Assembly: GCA_002162925.1 (NCBI GenBank)
Contig: MABC01000026.1
Coordinates: 1 to 59,710, forward strand
Direction of reading: 5' to 3'
DNA length: 59,710 nt
Source of the DNA: Thalassotalea sp. 42_200_T64
GTDB lineage: Bacteria; Pseudomonadota; Gammaproteobacteria; Enterobacterales; Alteromonadaceae
In this document: positions 24,942-36,191 of the stretch, in pieces
How the letters are laid out: every line of letters starts with the position of its first letter
Numbering within the stretch: the first letter of the stretch is position 1
Translations under genes and position numbers: made by a program
The notes under the pieces: model-generated
Told to the model about the DNA's origin: nothing
Seen by the model: the letters and a program-made list of their open reading frames with translations, nothing else
Database searches by the model: none

Positions 24942-25256
24942 GTGGCGTTGGGTAAATTTGTATTAACCCAAGAGATTTGGCAAGACATACGTCGATTTAG
25001 CGGTACCTATATATTAGTCATATTGGTGCTGCTTTCGGCGTTTTCGGTGATTTTTATGACTCACCTTAATCGGCAAACGACGATAGCAGTTGAGCGTCTT
25101 TATAGTAAAAAAGATCGATTGGATATTGAATGGCGTAATTTACAGTTAGAACAAAACTCTTTAGCCGAACACAGTGAAATAGAAAACAAGGCCGATAAAA
25201 TGCTGCATATGCACAGGCCGAAACCAATAAAGGAAATAATAATAAAGATACCATGA
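24942..25256 (+). CDS. ftsL: Cell division protein FtsL
   Basis: This 104-residue protein has a GTG start with AGGA upstream. It is a bitopic membrane protein with a short cytoplasmic N-terminus, one helix at about 20-41 (TYILVILVLLSAFSVIFMTH) and a periplasmic leucine-zipper-like coiled coil (about 45-95), the standard FtsL plan. It forms the FtsQLB complex that activates FtsWI. Its stop overlaps the ftsI start (ATGA). Identity rests on topology and position, since FtsL sequences diverge widely. Confidence 0.92.
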   Translation: MALGKFVLTQEIWQDIRRFSGTYILVILVLLSAFSVIFMTHLNRQTTIAVERLYSKKDRLDIEWRNLQLEQNSLAEHSEIENKADKMLHMHRPKPIKEIIIKIP

Positions 25257-27016
25257 CGGTGAAAAAAGCTAAGCGCAATCAAGACAACTTCAAACCGGCC
25301 ACCATCACCTGGCGGTTTTATGTTGTCTTGGGTTTGATCTGCTTGGTCTATTCCGGATTGGTTGCCCGCGCCGCTTATATCCAGGTATTTGAACCTGAGT
25401 TGCTTATTACCCGGGGTGAAAACCGCACCATTCGCAATACTCTGAACGATTCTCATCGCGGCGCTATCGTCGACAGAAATGGCATTGAACTTGCCATTTC
25501 TGTACCTGTACATGCCATTTTTGCTGATCCTAAGATTGTTATCGAACGAAACGGTTTGCAAATGCAGCGTCGCTGGAAAGCCCTGGCGCAAGTGTTGGGC
25601 AAAGATGCTGAAAAATTGAAAGCCCGTATTGGCACCGACCCAAAAAAACGCTTTGTTTATCTTGCCCGACAAGTATCACCGACGATCACCGACTTTATTA
25701 AAGAATTGAAAATTCCAGGGATCTCGCTACGCAAAGAATCAAAACGTTTTTATCCGGCAGGTGAAATCAGCTCGCACCTCATTGGTTTTACCAACGTTGA
25801 CGATCAAGGCATTGAAGGCTTAGAGCGCTTATACAATGATCAGTTAACCGGCACCGATGGCACGAAAAAATATGTGAAAGATGCCAAAGGCAACAAGATT
25901 GAAATTTTAGAAAATAAAGACGCTACCTTGCCACAAGATATTGTGCTTTCTATTGATCAACGCATTCAGGCGCTGGCCTATGGTGAATTGAAAGCGGCAT
26001 TAAAATCGTTTAAAGCCAGCTCAGGCTCTGTGGTGGTGGTGGATGTGAAAACCGGTGAAATATTGGCGATGGTGAATGGCCCGTCATATAACCCAAATAA
26101 TCGCAAAGGTGTTGCGACTCATCGATTTCGTAATCGGGCGATAACGGATATCTTTGAACCCGGTTCGACGATGAAGCCATTGACTGTGCTTACCGCCCTT
26201 GAATTTGGCACCGCTAATGTTGACACTATCATTAATACCTCTCCAGGCTCCATGCGCATCGGTGGTCGTAGGGTCTCTGACCCGCACAACTATGGCAAAT
26301 TGTCCTTATCTGAAATTCTGATAAAGTCTTCGAACATGGGCACCACAAAATTGGCCCAGCAAGTACCGAAAGATTTTCTGTTGGGTAAATTCTTCGAAAT
26401 GGGCTTCTCAGAAGATACCGGTACCGGATTGATTGGTGAAAGTTCGGGTATGTTATCGGACAGAAGTCGTTGGTCAAAATTTGAATTGGCAACCTTGTCT
26501 TGGGGCTATGGCTTGGCAATAAGCCCGCTGCAACTGGCACGATTTTATGCTGCTATTGGTAATGGTGGCATTAAATTGCCATTATCGGTGATTAAAGACC
26601 CGGTGTTTAACGAGGGCGAGCGAGTACTCGATAGAGAAAACACAGAAGCCGTATTGGCGATGCTAGAACAAGTGGTCGGCGGTAAACATAAAGCGCAAAT
26701 TGCCGGCTATCGAGTTGCCGGTAAGACCGGAACGATATTAAAAACCGCGGCGGGTGGTGGCTATGGCAATGAGTACACCGGAATTTTTGCCGGTGTTGCA
26801 CCTGTGTCAGATCCTCGCCTTGCCATTGTCGTGGTCATTGATGAACCCGGCGGCGATTTATATCATGGTGGTGAAGTTGCAGCCCCGGTATTTTCTCGGG
26901 TGATGGCTGGTGCTTTACAATATTTAAATATTGCCCCTGATGAAGACAGTAAAATTAGTCGCTGGACTAAAGGTTTTACTAACGGCAGTTTAATAAAAGG
27001 AGCGAATGATGCCTAA
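25253..27016 (+). CDS. ftsI: Peptidoglycan transpeptidase FtsI (PBP3)
   Basis: This 587-residue class B penicillin-binding protein has a signal-anchor helix at about 21-41, an N-terminal dimerisation/pedestal domain from about 60 and a transpeptidase domain from about 255. Catalytic motifs: STMK with nucleophile Ser305, SSN at 359-361 and KTGT at 491-494. It cross-links septal peptidoglycan with FtsW. It overlaps ftsL by 4 bp and murE by 11 bp, so translation is coupled throughout. Confidence 0.97.
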   Translation: MTVKKAKRNQDNFKPATITWRFYVVLGLICLVYSGLVARAAYIQVFEPELLITRGENRTIRNTLNDSHRGAIVDRNGIELAISVPVHAIFADPKIVIERNGLQMQRRWKALAQVLGKDAEKLKARIGTDPKKRFVYLARQVSPTITDFIKELKIPGISLRKESKRFYPAGEISSHLIGFTNVDDQGIEGLERLYNDQLTGTDGTKKYVKDAKGNKIEILENKDATLPQDIVLSIDQRIQALAYGELKAALKSFKASSGSVVVVDVKTGEILAMVNGPSYNPNNRKGVATHRFRNRAITDIFEPGSTMKPLTVLTALEFGTANVDTIINTSPGSMRIGGRRVSDPHNYGKLSLSEILIKSSNMGTTKLAQQVPKDFLLGKFFEMGFSEDTGTGLIGESSGMLSDRSRWSKFELATLSWGYGLAISPLQLARFYAAIGNGGIKLPLSVIKDPVFNEGERVLDRENTEAVLAMLEQVVGGKHKAQIAGYRVAGKTGTILKTAAGGGYGNEYTGIFAGVAPVSDPRLAIVVVIDEPGGDLYHGGEVAAPVFSRVMAGALQYLNIAPDEDSKISRWTKGFTNGSLIKGANDA

Positions 27017-28556
27017 TTCAGACGCGACTTTTTCAACCAAAGAATTTTCAATCGCCAAAGCGCTGGCACATTTTTCGATAGAAACCAGTGAGATTGAACA
27101 TAGCCAATACATAATTAATGATTCACGCCTAATTGCAGAAAACGATATTTTTGCCGCGGTCATTGGCACCCAGCAAGACGGCAGCGCTTATATTAACAAT
27201 GCAGTAGCACAAGGGGCTTGTTTAGTGATTGCCCAATGTGCGACGAAAGCGCAGCATGGCAGTACCTACACCGTTAGTCAGCAGGGTAATGAAGTACTTG
27301 TAATAAACTTTTATCAGTTGGATAAGCACTTGCTAAATGTTAGTGCTTACTATTACAACAAGCCACATCAAGGGCTAGAATTAATTGGTGTTACCGGTAC
27401 GAATGGCAAAACCAGTTGTTGTCAGTTAATCGCACAATTATTAACAGAAAATAATACTAAAACCGCTATTATAGGCACCTTGGGAGCCGGTACCCTCGAT
27501 AATCTTGAAAATATCAACAATACCACCCCAGGCCCAACAAAATTGTTGCAATTGTTGGCGCAATTTAAACATCAACATGTTACGCAAGTGGCAATGGAAG
27601 TATCGTCGCATGCGCTGAGCCAGAATCGGGTTGATGCTAACATGATCGATATCGCGGTGTTTACCAATTTATCACGTGATCATCTCGATTATCATGGCGA
27701 TATGAACAGCTATGCCAATGCCAAAAAACAACTTTTTTTAGGCAATCCGGAACAAACCTGGGTGTTAAATGCCGATGATCAGATTTGCCAATCCTGGTTA
27801 CAGCAATTACCGGCTAGCAATGAACGGGTGCTGTATAGCGTCGATAGCAATAATGCGGAGTTACTGAAAAATCAGCAATATTTGCTTGCCGAAAATATTG
27901 TCTGTCACAACCGTGGGGTGAGCTTCGAGTTACGTTCTAGTTGGGGTAATTGCCAAATACATAGCTCGCTATTAGGAGAGTTTAACGTTGCCAATTTATT
28001 GGCGGCGATGGCGGTATTACTAATGCAAGGTGTGCAATTAGAAAATATTGCCAGGGTAACTCAGCAATTGCTGCCAGTGACGGGTCGCATGGAAACATTT
28101 ACGGCAACGGATAAACCTACTGCTGTGGTTGATTATGCTCATACCCCCGACGGTTTAGAACAGGCATTGCTCTCATCAAGAGCGCATTGTCCGGGTGAGT
28201 TGTGGGTAGTATTTGGTTGTGGCGGTGACAGAGATAAGGGCAAACGCGCGATAATGGGCAGTATTGCTCAGCGCTATGCCGATCACATTGTGCTGACTAA
28301 TGATAACCCTCGCAGTGAAGAACCTGAACATATTACCAATGATATCCAGCAAGGTATCAGCGCTAAAGAAAAAGTAGAAGTGATCATCGACAGAGAGCAA
28401 GCGGTAATTTCTGCATTAAGCCGGGCAAAAGCAAACGATATGGTTCTTTGCGCAGGCAAAGGCCATGAAGATTATTTAATTATTGGCGAACAAACCATTG
28501 CTTATCATGAGCGCGAAGTGGTACGTCAATTTTATCAAGGAGGGGCAAAACAATGA
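27006..28556 (+). CDS. murE: UDP-MurNAc-tripeptide synthetase MurE (meso-diaminopimelate-adding)
   Basis: This 516-residue protein has the ATP-binding loop GTNGKTS (131-137), the KDHLDYH-like segment SRDHLDYH and the substrate-selecting motif DNPR (433-436), which predicts meso-diaminopimelate rather than lysine. The frame opens with two ATGs in tandem (27006 and 27009); GGAGCG precedes both and either may be used. It adds mDAP to UDP-MurNAc-L-Ala-D-Glu in the cytoplasm. It starts inside the ftsI 3' end and ends overlapping the murF start (ATGA). Confidence 0.97.
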   Translation: MMPNSDATFSTKEFSIAKALAHFSIETSEIEHSQYIINDSRLIAENDIFAAVIGTQQDGSAYINNAVAQGACLVIAQCATKAQHGSTYTVSQQGNEVLVINFYQLDKHLLNVSAYYYNKPHQGLELIGVTGTNGKTSCCQLIAQLLTENNTKTAIIGTLGAGTLDNLENINNTTPGPTKLLQLLAQFKHQHVTQVAMEVSSHALSQNRVDANMIDIAVFTNLSRDHLDYHGDMNSYANAKKQLFLGNPEQTWVLNADDQICQSWLQQLPASNERVLYSVDSNNAELLKNQQYLLAENIVCHNRGVSFELRSSWGNCQIHSSLLGEFNVANLLAAMAVLLMQGVQLENIARVTQQLLPVTGRMETFTATDKPTAVVDYAHTPDGLEQALLSSRAHCPGELWVVFGCGGDRDKGKRAIMGSIAQRYADHIVLTNDNPRSEEPEHITNDIQQGISAKEKVEVIIDREQAVISALSRAKANDMVLCAGKGHEDYLIIGEQTIAYHEREVVRQFYQGGAKQ

Positions 28557-29989
28557 TCCCATTATCCTTAACGGAACTGGCAAAAATTGTCGATGGACAA
28601 GTGCGTGACTGCGTGCCAACAGAACCCGCCGATACTCTTATGATTACCAGTGTTTGCACGGATTCCAGGCAATTGACAAAAGACGATTTATTTATCGCCT
28701 TAAAAGGCCCCAATTTCGATGGTCATCGCTTTGTTGAACAGGCGGCAAGCATTGGCTGTACTGCCGCTTTAGTCGAAAGTGAACAGCAGCTTAGCGGCCA
28801 GCGATTCCCGCAAGTTGTGGTCAATGATTGCTACCAGGCCATGGGCGAGTTGGCCGCATACGTGAAAGCGCGAATAAATCCAAAAACGGTCGCCATTACC
28901 GGCAGTAGTGGTAAAACAACGGTCAAAGAAATGGTCGCGGCTATTTTATCCCGTTTAGGAACCGTACTGGCGACAAAAGGCAATTTTAATAATGAAATTG
29001 GTGTACCGTTAACATTATTGCGGTTAGAACCCCAGCACGAATATGCCGTCATTGAACTTGGCGCTAATCATATCGGTGAAATTGCCTACACCACAGGGTT
29101 GACCAAGCCTGATGTTGCGGTGATTAATAACATTGCCGCCGCGCATTTGGAAGGGTTTGGCGATATGTGTGGTGTTGCCCGGGCGAAAGGCGAAATTTTT
29201 GAAGGACTGGGTCCAAATGGCGTGGCTTTGTATAACCAGGATACGCCATATGCCCATAAGTGGCAGTGGCGTATAGAAAACAAAACGGTGCGCAAGTTTT
29301 CTTGTGAAAGTACGGCAGATGTCTATTGCACCAATATACGGATGAATGGCAAAGGTTGCAGTAGTTTTACCTTAAATACGGATATCGGTAACATTGATAT
29401 TGATGTGCCGGTACCGGGTAAGCACAACGTGTGTAATGCGGTCGCGGCGGCAACGGTTGCTTTAGAATTTGGCGCCAGCTTAATCGATATTCAAACCGGG
29501 CTTAGAGGTATGTCTCCGGTAAAAGGCCGGTTGAATCTGATTAATTTAGTCAATGATTTGACCTTAATTGATGATACTTATAATGCCAATGTTGAATCAA
29601 CCAAGGCGGCAGTGGAGCTATTAGCAAGTTATCCTGGGCGTAGCATTCTGGTATTAGGTGATATGGCTGAGCTCGGTGAAGAGGCCAGAGCGTATCATCA
29701 GGAAGTTGGTGAACATGCGCTGCAGCAGCAAGTTGATAATTTATTAACGCTAGGGGTGTTAAGTCAAAGTACCTCGGCAGTGTTTGAACAAGATGGTCGT
29801 CATTTTTCGTCGCGGGACTTATTAGTCGAGCATTTAGCAAATTTGTTAAAGGATGAACAGCAACCCATTACCGTGCTAGTGAAAGGTTCGCGTAGTGCCC
29901 GTATGGAATTAGTGGTTAAAGACATCAAAGATTGGCGTGAAAATGCTGATCAACAAACTAATAACAATAAAGAGGCTTCGAAATGCTAG
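28553..29989 (+). CDS. murF: UDP-MurNAc-tripeptide D-alanyl-D-alanine ligase MurF
   Basis: This 478-residue Mur ligase has the three-domain plan: N-terminal UDP-binding domain, central ATPase with GSSGKTT (117-123) and C-terminal domain containing [12 protein letters not shown]. It attaches the D-Ala-D-Ala made by the Ddl ligase encoded downstream. It overlaps murE by 4 bp and mraY by 7 bp. A C-terminal run rich in Gln, Asn and Lys ([11 protein letters not shown]) is not conserved in typical MurF. Confidence 0.97.
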   Translation: MIPLSLTELAKIVDGQVRDCVPTEPADTLMITSVCTDSRQLTKDDLFIALKGPNFDGHRFVEQAASIGCTAALVESEQQLSGQRFPQVVVNDCYQAMGELAAYVKARINPKTVAITGSSGKTTVKEMVAAILSRLGTVLATKGNFNNEIGVPLTLLRLEPQHEYAVIELGANHIGEIAYTTGLTKPDVAVINNIAAAHLEGFGDMCGVARAKGEIFEGLGPNGVALYNQDTPYAHKWQWRIENKTVRKFSCESTADVYCTNIRMNGKGCSSFTLNTDIGNIDIDVPVPGKHNVCNAVAAATVALEFGASLIDIQTGLRGMSPVKGRLNLINLVNDLTLIDDTYNANVESTKAAVELLASYPGRSILVLGDMAELGEEARAYHQEVGEHALQQQVDNLLTLGVLSQSTSAVFEQDGRHFSSRDLLVEHLANLLKDEQQPITVLVKGSRSARMELVVKDIKDWRENADQQTNNNKEASKC

Positions 29990-31062
29990 TTTGGCTCGGC
30001 CAATATCTTACAGAGTACTATTCCGGGTTTAATGTATTTCAATACGTAACCTTTAGGGCCATTGTCGCGACGTTAACGGCGCTTGTTGCGTCATTATATT
30101 TGGGTCCTAAACTAATCCTTTATTTGCAGAATATGCAAATTGGCCAAACCGTTCGTGATGATGGACCAGAGAGCCACTTATCGAAATCGGGCACGCCAAC
30201 GATGGGCGGGATTTTGATTTTGGGCACCATTTTATTGAGCATTTTATTATGGACAGATTTAACCAACCGTTATGTCCAAATCGTGATTTTTGTCACCGTA
30301 AGCTTTGGTTTAATCGGTTTCGTTGATGATTACCGCAAAGTCATTCGTAAAGATGCCAAGGGGTTGATCGCCCGCTGGAAATACTTTTGGCAAACCGTTG
30401 CCGGATTAGGTACGGCGATTTACCTGTATTGGATTTCCGTACCGGCAGATACCACGCTGTTGATCCCATTTATTAAAGAAGTGATGCCACAACTGGGCTT
30501 ATTTTATATCGTGGTGACCTATTTCGTTATTGTCGGCACGTCTAATGCGGTAAACCTGACTGACGGCTTAGACGGCTTAGCCATAGTGCCAACCATATTA
30601 GTGGCTGGCGCCTTTGCCATATTTGCTTATGTTACCGGTCATAGCAATTTCTCTGCCTATTTGAATTTACCTCATATTCGCGAGGTGAGCGAATTGGTGG
30701 TGGTCTGTACCGCCATTGTCGGTGCCGGGCTTGGCTTTTTATGGTTTAACACCTATCCGGCGCAATTGTTTATGGGCGATGTTGGTTCGCTAGCATTAGG
30801 CGCCTTATTAGGGGTTATTGCGGTGCTGGTAAAACAAGAATTAGTGCTATTTATTATGGGCGGGATCTTTGTCGTAGAAACCCTGTCGGTAATATTACAG
30901 GTTGGCTCCTATAAATTACGGGCAAAACGAGTATTCAGAATGGCACCGATACATCACCACTACGAATTAAAGGGTTGGCCAGAGCCAAGAGTTATCGTGC
31001 GCTTCTGGATAATTTCTGTGGTGCTGGTATTAGTTGGCTTGGCCACGCTGAAACTACGTTAA
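29983..31062 (+). CDS. mraY: Phospho-MurNAc-pentapeptide transferase MraY
   Basis: This 359-residue polytopic membrane enzyme has about ten helices. Diagnostic segments: [38 protein letters not shown] with the catalytic aspartates, [19 protein letters not shown], and [16 protein letters not shown] with the HHH motif. It moves phospho-MurNAc-pentapeptide onto undecaprenyl phosphate to make lipid I. It overlaps murF and is followed by a 74-bp gap before murD. Confidence 0.98.
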   Translation: MLVWLGQYLTEYYSGFNVFQYVTFRAIVATLTALVASLYLGPKLILYLQNMQIGQTVRDDGPESHLSKSGTPTMGGILILGTILLSILLWTDLTNRYVQIVIFVTVSFGLIGFVDDYRKVIRKDAKGLIARWKYFWQTVAGLGTAIYLYWISVPADTTLLIPFIKEVMPQLGLFYIVVTYFVIVGTSNAVNLTDGLDGLAIVPTILVAGAFAIFAYVTGHSNFSAYLNLPHIREVSELVVVCTAIVGAGLGFLWFNTYPAQLFMGDVGSLALGALLGVIAVLVKQELVLFIMGGIFVVETLSVILQVGSYKLRAKRVFRMAPIHHHYELKGWPEPRVIVRFWIISVVLVLVGLATLKLR

Positions 31063-31136
31063 CACTAGATTAAAACTACGTTAGCAATTATAGCGGCGAA
31101 TTTATTCGTCAACAGGATTAGGAATAGAAACGAGCA

Positions 31137-32471
31137 ATGAAGACATTGGAATTGCTACAGAATAAGCAAATATTAGTGCTGGGATTAGGCGCCACAGGGT
31201 TATCTTGTGCGCGTTTTTTAACGTCGCAAAATTTTGACTTTATCGTTAATGATTCCCGAGTGAGTCCTCCAGGCGCGCAGCGTTTAAGCGAACTTAATCC
31301 TCAGATACAATTAATCACCGGTCGCTGGGATATTCAAGCAATTTCCGCTGCCGATGTTATTATTGCCAGCCCAGGTGTCGATATCAATATTAGCGATATC
31401 AGTGACAACCGAAAAGTGGGCAGCGAGTTAATTGGTGATGTCGAACTGTTTTGCCAGATATCCAACAGTAAAATAATTGCCGTTACCGGCTCTAATGGGA
31501 AATCTACGGTGGTCAGCCTATTGGCCCACATTGCCCTGTATTGCCAGATAGATGCGGCGCTTGCCGGTAACATTGGGGTGCCAGCACTAGACATTGTTGG
31601 TGAAGATAAAGACTATGTGATCCTTGAGCTATCGAGTTTCCAACTAGAAACTATGGCGTCAATGCAGGCCGTTACCGGTACCGTGTTAAACATCAGTGAT
31701 GATCATTTAGACCGACATCAAACCATGGATAATTACCGCGAGATAAAGCACAAGATATTCAGCATGAGCAAACGTCGAGTCGTTAATCGTGAAGAAGCGA
31801 TATCGCAACCCAAGGATTTTTCATCAGCAGATATCAGCTTTGGCCTTAGTGTTCCTGCGGCTGGAGAGTTTGGCATCCGCGACACTAAGGGTCTTCGTTA
31901 TTTAGCCTATGGCGATAGCAACTTAATTGCCTGTGATCATCTGCCCATTGTTGGTCAACACAATGAACTCAATTGTTTAGCCGCACTGGCCTTGGGTCAT
32001 TGTGCTCACTGGCCATTGAATAACATGGTACAAAGCCTGGTATCTTTTGAAGGACTCGATCATCGTTGTAAACAAGTAGACAGTTTTGATGGCATCACCT
32101 GGGTAAATGACTCGAAAGCCACCAATATCGGTGCCACGCTAGCGGCAATTGCCGGTTTGGCCAATGACCAGCATAAATTAATTTTAATCGCTGGCGGCGA
32201 CGGTAAAGGTGCAGATTTCAATGAATTAAAGCCGGCGCTGCGCCAGGTTGATCAGTTGATCACTCTCGGTAAAGACGGGCATCAAATCGCGGCACTAAAG
32301 GCAAACGCCATTGAAGTTGAAACTCTGGAGCAAGCCGTACAGGAAAGTCGAAAATTAGCTCAGCCTGGCGATATGGTTTTATTATCGCCGGCATGTGCCA
32401 GCATAGATATGTTCAATAACTACATGCAGCGTGGCGATATGTTTATTGCCGCGGTAAGGGAGGTAAGTTAA
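31137..32471 (+). CDS. murD: UDP-MurNAc-L-alanine:D-glutamate ligase MurD
   Basis: This 444-residue Mur ligase has an N-terminal nucleotide-like fold (VLGLGATGLSCARFL), the ATPase loop GSNGKST (118-124), the DDHLDRH segment and ending motifs LSPACASIDMFNNY. It adds D-Glu to UDP-MurNAc-L-Ala. The ribosome-binding site is AGGAATAG. Its stop overlaps the ftsW start by 1 bp (TAATG). Confidence 0.97.
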   Translation: MKTLELLQNKQILVLGLGATGLSCARFLTSQNFDFIVNDSRVSPPGAQRLSELNPQIQLITGRWDIQAISAADVIIASPGVDINISDISDNRKVGSELIGDVELFCQISNSKIIAVTGSNGKSTVVSLLAHIALYCQIDAALAGNIGVPALDIVGEDKDYVILELSSFQLETMASMQAVTGTVLNISDDHLDRHQTMDNYREIKHKIFSMSKRRVVNREEAISQPKDFSSADISFGLSVPAAGEFGIRDTKGLRYLAYGDSNLIACDHLPIVGQHNELNCLAALALGHCAHWPLNNMVQSLVSFEGLDHRCKQVDSFDGITWVNDSKATNIGATLAAIAGLANDQHKLILIAGGDGKGADFNELKPALRQVDQLITLGKDGHQIAALKANAIEVETLEQAVQESRKLAQPGDMVLLSPACASIDMFNNYMQRGDMFIAAVREVS

Positions 32472-33673
32472 TGGCGATGTCGATGCCAGCAATCAGACTG
32501 CCTGAACTACCTGCTTGGTTAAGCAATAGCACCAGCAATAATGCGCCGGTCACTTTCGATAGAGGCTTTATCATCATTGCCCTGACGTTGTATTTAGTCG
32601 GCTTGATTATGGTGGCCAGTTCGTCGATGCCCATTGGTGAAAAGCTATTTAATAACCCGTTCCACTTCGTGATTCGGCATGCCATTTATATCGGGTTAAG
32701 CTTGTTTGTCGCCGCCATAGCCTTGCGGATAGAGATGCAAATGTGGCACAAATCCAGCTGGGTGTTATTGTTGTTGGCAATGTTTTTGTTAGTGGCGGTA
32801 TTGCTCATTGGCCGCACTGTTAATGGTTCGACGCGCTGGATCATGGTGGGACCAATCAATATTCAGGCCGCAGAACCGGCAAAGTTATTTTTCTTCTGCT
32901 ATTTATCGGCTTACCTGGTGCGCCGTCGTGATGAAGTAATGGACAACTTTAAAGGCTTTTTCAAACCATTATTAGTGTTATTTTTACTGGCAGTTTTGTT
33001 ATTATTAGAGCCAGATTTAGGCACGGTAATTGTGATGGGGGCAACAGCCCTTGGACTACTGTTTTTGGCCGGCGCAAAACTGTGGCAGTTTATGGCCATT
33101 GTTGGTGTGGTGTTAAGTGCTTTTGTGATGTTGGTGATCTTCGAACCTTACCGTTTACGCCGGGTCACGTCTTTTTTAGATCCCTGGCAAGACCAGTTTG
33201 GTAGTGGTTATCAGTTAACGCAATCGTTAATGGCCTATGGTCGTGGTCAGTTTTTTGGCCAGGGTTTGGGCAATAGCATCCAAAAGCTTGATTATTTACC
33301 GGAAGCTCATACTGACTTTGTCATGGCTGTGGTCGGCGAAGAGTTCGGCTTTTTAGGCATTTTTTGTATATTGGCATTGTGCTTAACCTTGGTCATTAAA
33401 GCCTTGTTGTTGGGCCGTCGGGCGTTAGAAAAAGAGAAATACTTTGAAGGTTTCTTCGCCTATGCCATCGGCATTTGGCTGAGTTTTCAAACCGCGGTAA
33501 ATGTTGGCGCCAGTGCAGGAGTGTTTCCGACCAAAGGCTTAACCATGCCGTTGATTAGTTATGGCGGAAGTTCAATGATAGTCATGACCTTAGCGATAGT
33601 CATATTAATTCGTATTGATCATGAATTACGGTTACAGTCAATTCAGGCAACCGCAACAGGAGGGCGTAAGTAG
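32471..33673 (+). CDS. ftsW: Septal peptidoglycan glycosyltransferase FtsW
   Basis: This 400-residue SEDS-family protein has about ten membrane helices. Conserved segments are NGSTRWIMVGPINIQAAEPAK, LEPDLGTVIVM, YQLTQSLMAYGRGQFFGQGLGNS (in part), LPEAHTDFVMAVVGEEFGF and the late LTMPLISYGGSSMIV. The GEEFGF and ISYGGSS motifs identify FtsW/RodA, and location in the dcw cluster makes FtsW certain. It polymerises lipid II at the septum with FtsI. It overlaps both murD and murG by 1 bp. Confidence 0.97.
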   Translation: MAMSMPAIRLPELPAWLSNSTSNNAPVTFDRGFIIIALTLYLVGLIMVASSSMPIGEKLFNNPFHFVIRHAIYIGLSLFVAAIALRIEMQMWHKSSWVLLLLAMFLLVAVLLIGRTVNGSTRWIMVGPINIQAAEPAKLFFFCYLSAYLVRRRDEVMDNFKGFFKPLLVLFLLAVLLLLEPDLGTVIVMGATALGLLFLAGAKLWQFMAIVGVVLSAFVMLVIFEPYRLRRVTSFLDPWQDQFGSGYQLTQSLMAYGRGQFFGQGLGNSIQKLDYLPEAHTDFVMAVVGEEFGFLGIFCILALCLTLVIKALLLGRRALEKEKYFEGFFAYAIGIWLSFQTAVNVGASAGVFPTKGLTMPLISYGGSSMIVMTLAIVILIRIDHELRLQSIQATATGGRK

Positions 33674-34749
33674 TGTCGAAACGTCCTACGATATTAGTGA
33701 TGGCCGGTGGTACTGGTGGACATATTTTTCCAGGACTTGCCGTTGCCGAAAATTTAAAAGCACAAGGCTGGCATGTGCATTGGTTGGGCACGAGTGACCG
33801 AATGGAAGCTACCGTTGTCCCGGCGCACGATATTGATATTTCATTTATCAATATTTCCGGGTTGCGCGGCAAAGGCATTCAATCATGGTTAAGTATGCCA
33901 TTTAAAGTGGTGCATTCGATTTGGCAATCATTACAGGTGCTCAACCAAGTGCAACCTGACGTTGTCTTAGGTATGGGTGGATATGCCAGTGCTCCAGGTG
34001 GTTTGGCTGCCTGGTGTAAACGAATTCCCTTGGTGTTGCATGAACAAAATGCCGTTGCCGGTATGTCGAATCGTTATTTGGCGAAAATTGCCAGCCGGGT
34101 ATTATGCGCATTTCCGCAAGCCTTTAGCGATGACATTCATAGTGACGTGGTTGGCAATCCGATACGCAGTGAGATCAGTAAATTAAATGTTAGTGCACAG
34201 CGTACGATTAGCAAAAAGGTCTTGGTGGTTGGTGGCAGTCTGGGTGCCAGAGTACTCAATGAAGTAGTACCGCAAGCGATTAGTCAGATTAAATTGCAAG
34301 AGTTAGACATATGGCATCAAACCGGCAAAGGTAATGCCGATAATGTTCAGGCGCTTTATGACCAGTATGGAGTGAATCCAGAAAAGGTAAAAGTGACTGA
34401 CTTTATCGATGATATGGCCAGTGCTTATGATTGGGCCGACTTGGTTATTTGTCGAGCTGGCGCATTAACCGTTTCGGAGCTGGCGATGGCGGGTAAACCC
34501 GCTATATTCGTGCCTTTACCGCACGCGGTTGATGATCACCAAACTAAAAATGCTGAGTTTTTAGTGAGCCAGGGTGGCGCGCAATTATTGCCGCAACCGC
34601 AGTTAAATGCAACATCATTAGCGCAAAAACTGAACATGCTGTTTAGCTCTGAGTCGGCGTTACGAAATATGGCGAAAGCTTGTAAATTGGCCGCAACACC
34701 TAATGCGACCGAAACAGTTGCCAATATATGCAAAGGATTGTTGAAATAA
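33673..34749 (+). CDS. murG: Lipid II synthase MurG (GlcNAc transferase)
   Basis: This 358-residue GT28 glycosyltransferase starts with GTG (overlapping the ftsW TAG), preceded by GGAGGGCG. Motifs: [17 protein letters not shown] near the N-terminus, [27 protein letters not shown] and [18 protein letters not shown] in the UDP-GlcNAc-binding half. It is a peripheral inner-membrane enzyme that adds GlcNAc to lipid I. Confidence 0.97.
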   Translation: MSKRPTILVMAGGTGGHIFPGLAVAENLKAQGWHVHWLGTSDRMEATVVPAHDIDISFINISGLRGKGIQSWLSMPFKVVHSIWQSLQVLNQVQPDVVLGMGGYASAPGGLAAWCKRIPLVLHEQNAVAGMSNRYLAKIASRVLCAFPQAFSDDIHSDVVGNPIRSEISKLNVSAQRTISKKVLVVGGSLGARVLNEVVPQAISQIKLQELDIWHQTGKGNADNVQALYDQYGVNPEKVKVTDFIDDMASAYDWADLVICRAGALTVSELAMAGKPAIFVPLPHAVDDHQTKNAEFLVSQGGAQLLPQPQLNATSLAQKLNMLFSSESALRNMAKACKLAATPNATETVANICKGLLK

Positions 34750-36191
34750 TGAAAGATATGAAAATGAATATTCCAGAAATGCGCCGGGTAAAAGTTATCC
34801 ATTTTGTTGGCATCGGTGGTGCCGGCATGGGCGGGATCGCCGAAGTCTTACTAAATGAAGGCTATGAAGTGACTGGCTCAGATATCAGCGTTAACCCTGT
34901 GGTGAATCGCTTGACCAAGTTGGGCGCAAAAATCACCATCGGCCATAAAGCTGAAAATGTGCAGAATGCCAGCGTTATCGTGGTATCTACAGCGATCAAT
35001 AAGAAAAATGTTGAGTTATTAACCGCTCAGCAACAGCGTATTCCCGTGGTGCGTCGAGCAGAAATGCTGGCCGAATTGATGCGATTTCGCCATGGCATCG
35101 CCATTGCCGGTACTCATGGTAAAACCACCACCACCAGTTTGATCGCCAGCATAATGGCGGAAGGTGAGCTCGACCCTACTTTTGTCATTGGCGGGTTGCT
35201 CAATAGTGCGGGTACCAATGCTCGATTGGGCAAAAGCCGCTATTTGGTTGCCGAAGCCGATGAAAGCGATGCTTCATTTTTGCACTTACAACCTATGGTG
35301 TCGGTGATCACCAATATTGCTGCCGATCATATGGAAACTTATGACGGTGATTTTGAAAAATTAAAAGACACCTATATCGAATTTTTACATAATCTGCCAT
35401 TTTATGGTTTAGCGGTGATGTGTATCGATAATGATGTAGTACGTGAACTGCTGCCGCGAGTGGGTCGGCAAACCATCACTTACGGCTTTAGCTGCGATGC
35501 CGATGTTCGTGCCACGGATTACCAGCAAAACGGCCAGGTGAGCACGTTCAAAGTACATCGCGTAGGAAAAGACGATTTGCACATTAGTTTAAACCTGCCG
35601 GGTTTACATAATGTGTTGAATTCTCTGGCGGCAATTGCTGTTGCCACCGATGAAGGGGTAAGCGATAAGGCAATTGTTGCATCCTTAAGTCAATTTGAAG
35701 GCATCGGCCGTCGCTTTGAGCACCTCACCACGCTAACGCCGCAACAAGGTGATATTACTGTGATTGATGATTATGGTCATCATCCTTCAGAAGTTGCCGC
35801 GACGATAAAAGCGATGCGCAACGGCTGGCCTGGACGCCGGTTGGTGATGATGTTTCAACCACACCGATATTCTCGTACCCGTGATTTGTTCGAAGACTTT
35901 GTTGAAGTGTTAAGCGAAGTGGATTCTTTGGTGTTACTCGACGTTTATGCTGCCGGTGAAGATCCTATCCCCAATGCCGATTCAAAAGCACTGGCACGCA
36001 GCATACGTTTGCGCGGCTCGGTAGAGCCGATTTATGTGAGCACAACAGCGCAGTTACCCGACATTATGGCCTCCATTTTAAACGATGGTGATATGTTGAT
36101 CACCCAAGGCGCCGGCAATATCGGTGCGATTGCCCGCGAAATGGTGAGTGCCAAAAAACTAAACCTACGCCAAGGCGATGGTAATGCATAA
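34749..36191 (+). CDS. murC: UDP-N-acetylmuramate:L-alanine ligase MurC
   Basis: The start is placed at the ATG overlapping the murG stop (TAATG), with AGGA 11 nt upstream, giving 480 residues. An in-frame ATG at 34728 lies inside murG and lacks a ribosome-binding site. [16 protein letters not shown] is the Rossmann-like N-terminal motif, GTHGKTT (121-127) the ATP loop, and [12 protein letters not shown] and FQPHRYSRT lie in the C-terminal domain. It adds the first L-Ala to UDP-MurNAc. Confidence 0.96.
   Translation: MKDMKMNIPEMRRVKVIHFVGIGGAGMGGIAEVLLNEGYEVTGSDISVNPVVNRLTKLGAKITIGHKAENVQNASVIVVSTAINKKNVELLTAQQQRIPVVRRAEMLAELMRFRHGIAIAGTHGKTTTTSLIASIMAEGELDPTFVIGGLLNSAGTNARLGKSRYLVAEADESDASFLHLQPMVSVITNIAADHMETYDGDFEKLKDTYIEFLHNLPFYGLAVMCIDNDVVRELLPRVGRQTITYGFSCDADVRATDYQQNGQVSTFKVHRVGKDDLHISLNLPGLHNVLNSLAAIAVATDEGVSDKAIVASLSQFEGIGRRFEHLTTLTPQQGDITVIDDYGHHPSEVAATIKAMRNGWPGRRLVMMFQPHRYSRTRDLFEDFVEVLSEVDSLVLLDVYAAGEDPIPNADSKALARSIRLRGSVEPIYVSTTAQLPDIMASILNDGDMLITQGAGNIGAIAREMVSAKKLNLRQGDGNA

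Noticed and set aside
25100-25672. 190-codon minus-strand frame
   Set aside because: It lies opposite ftsL and ftsI, both intact, and has no supporting signal.
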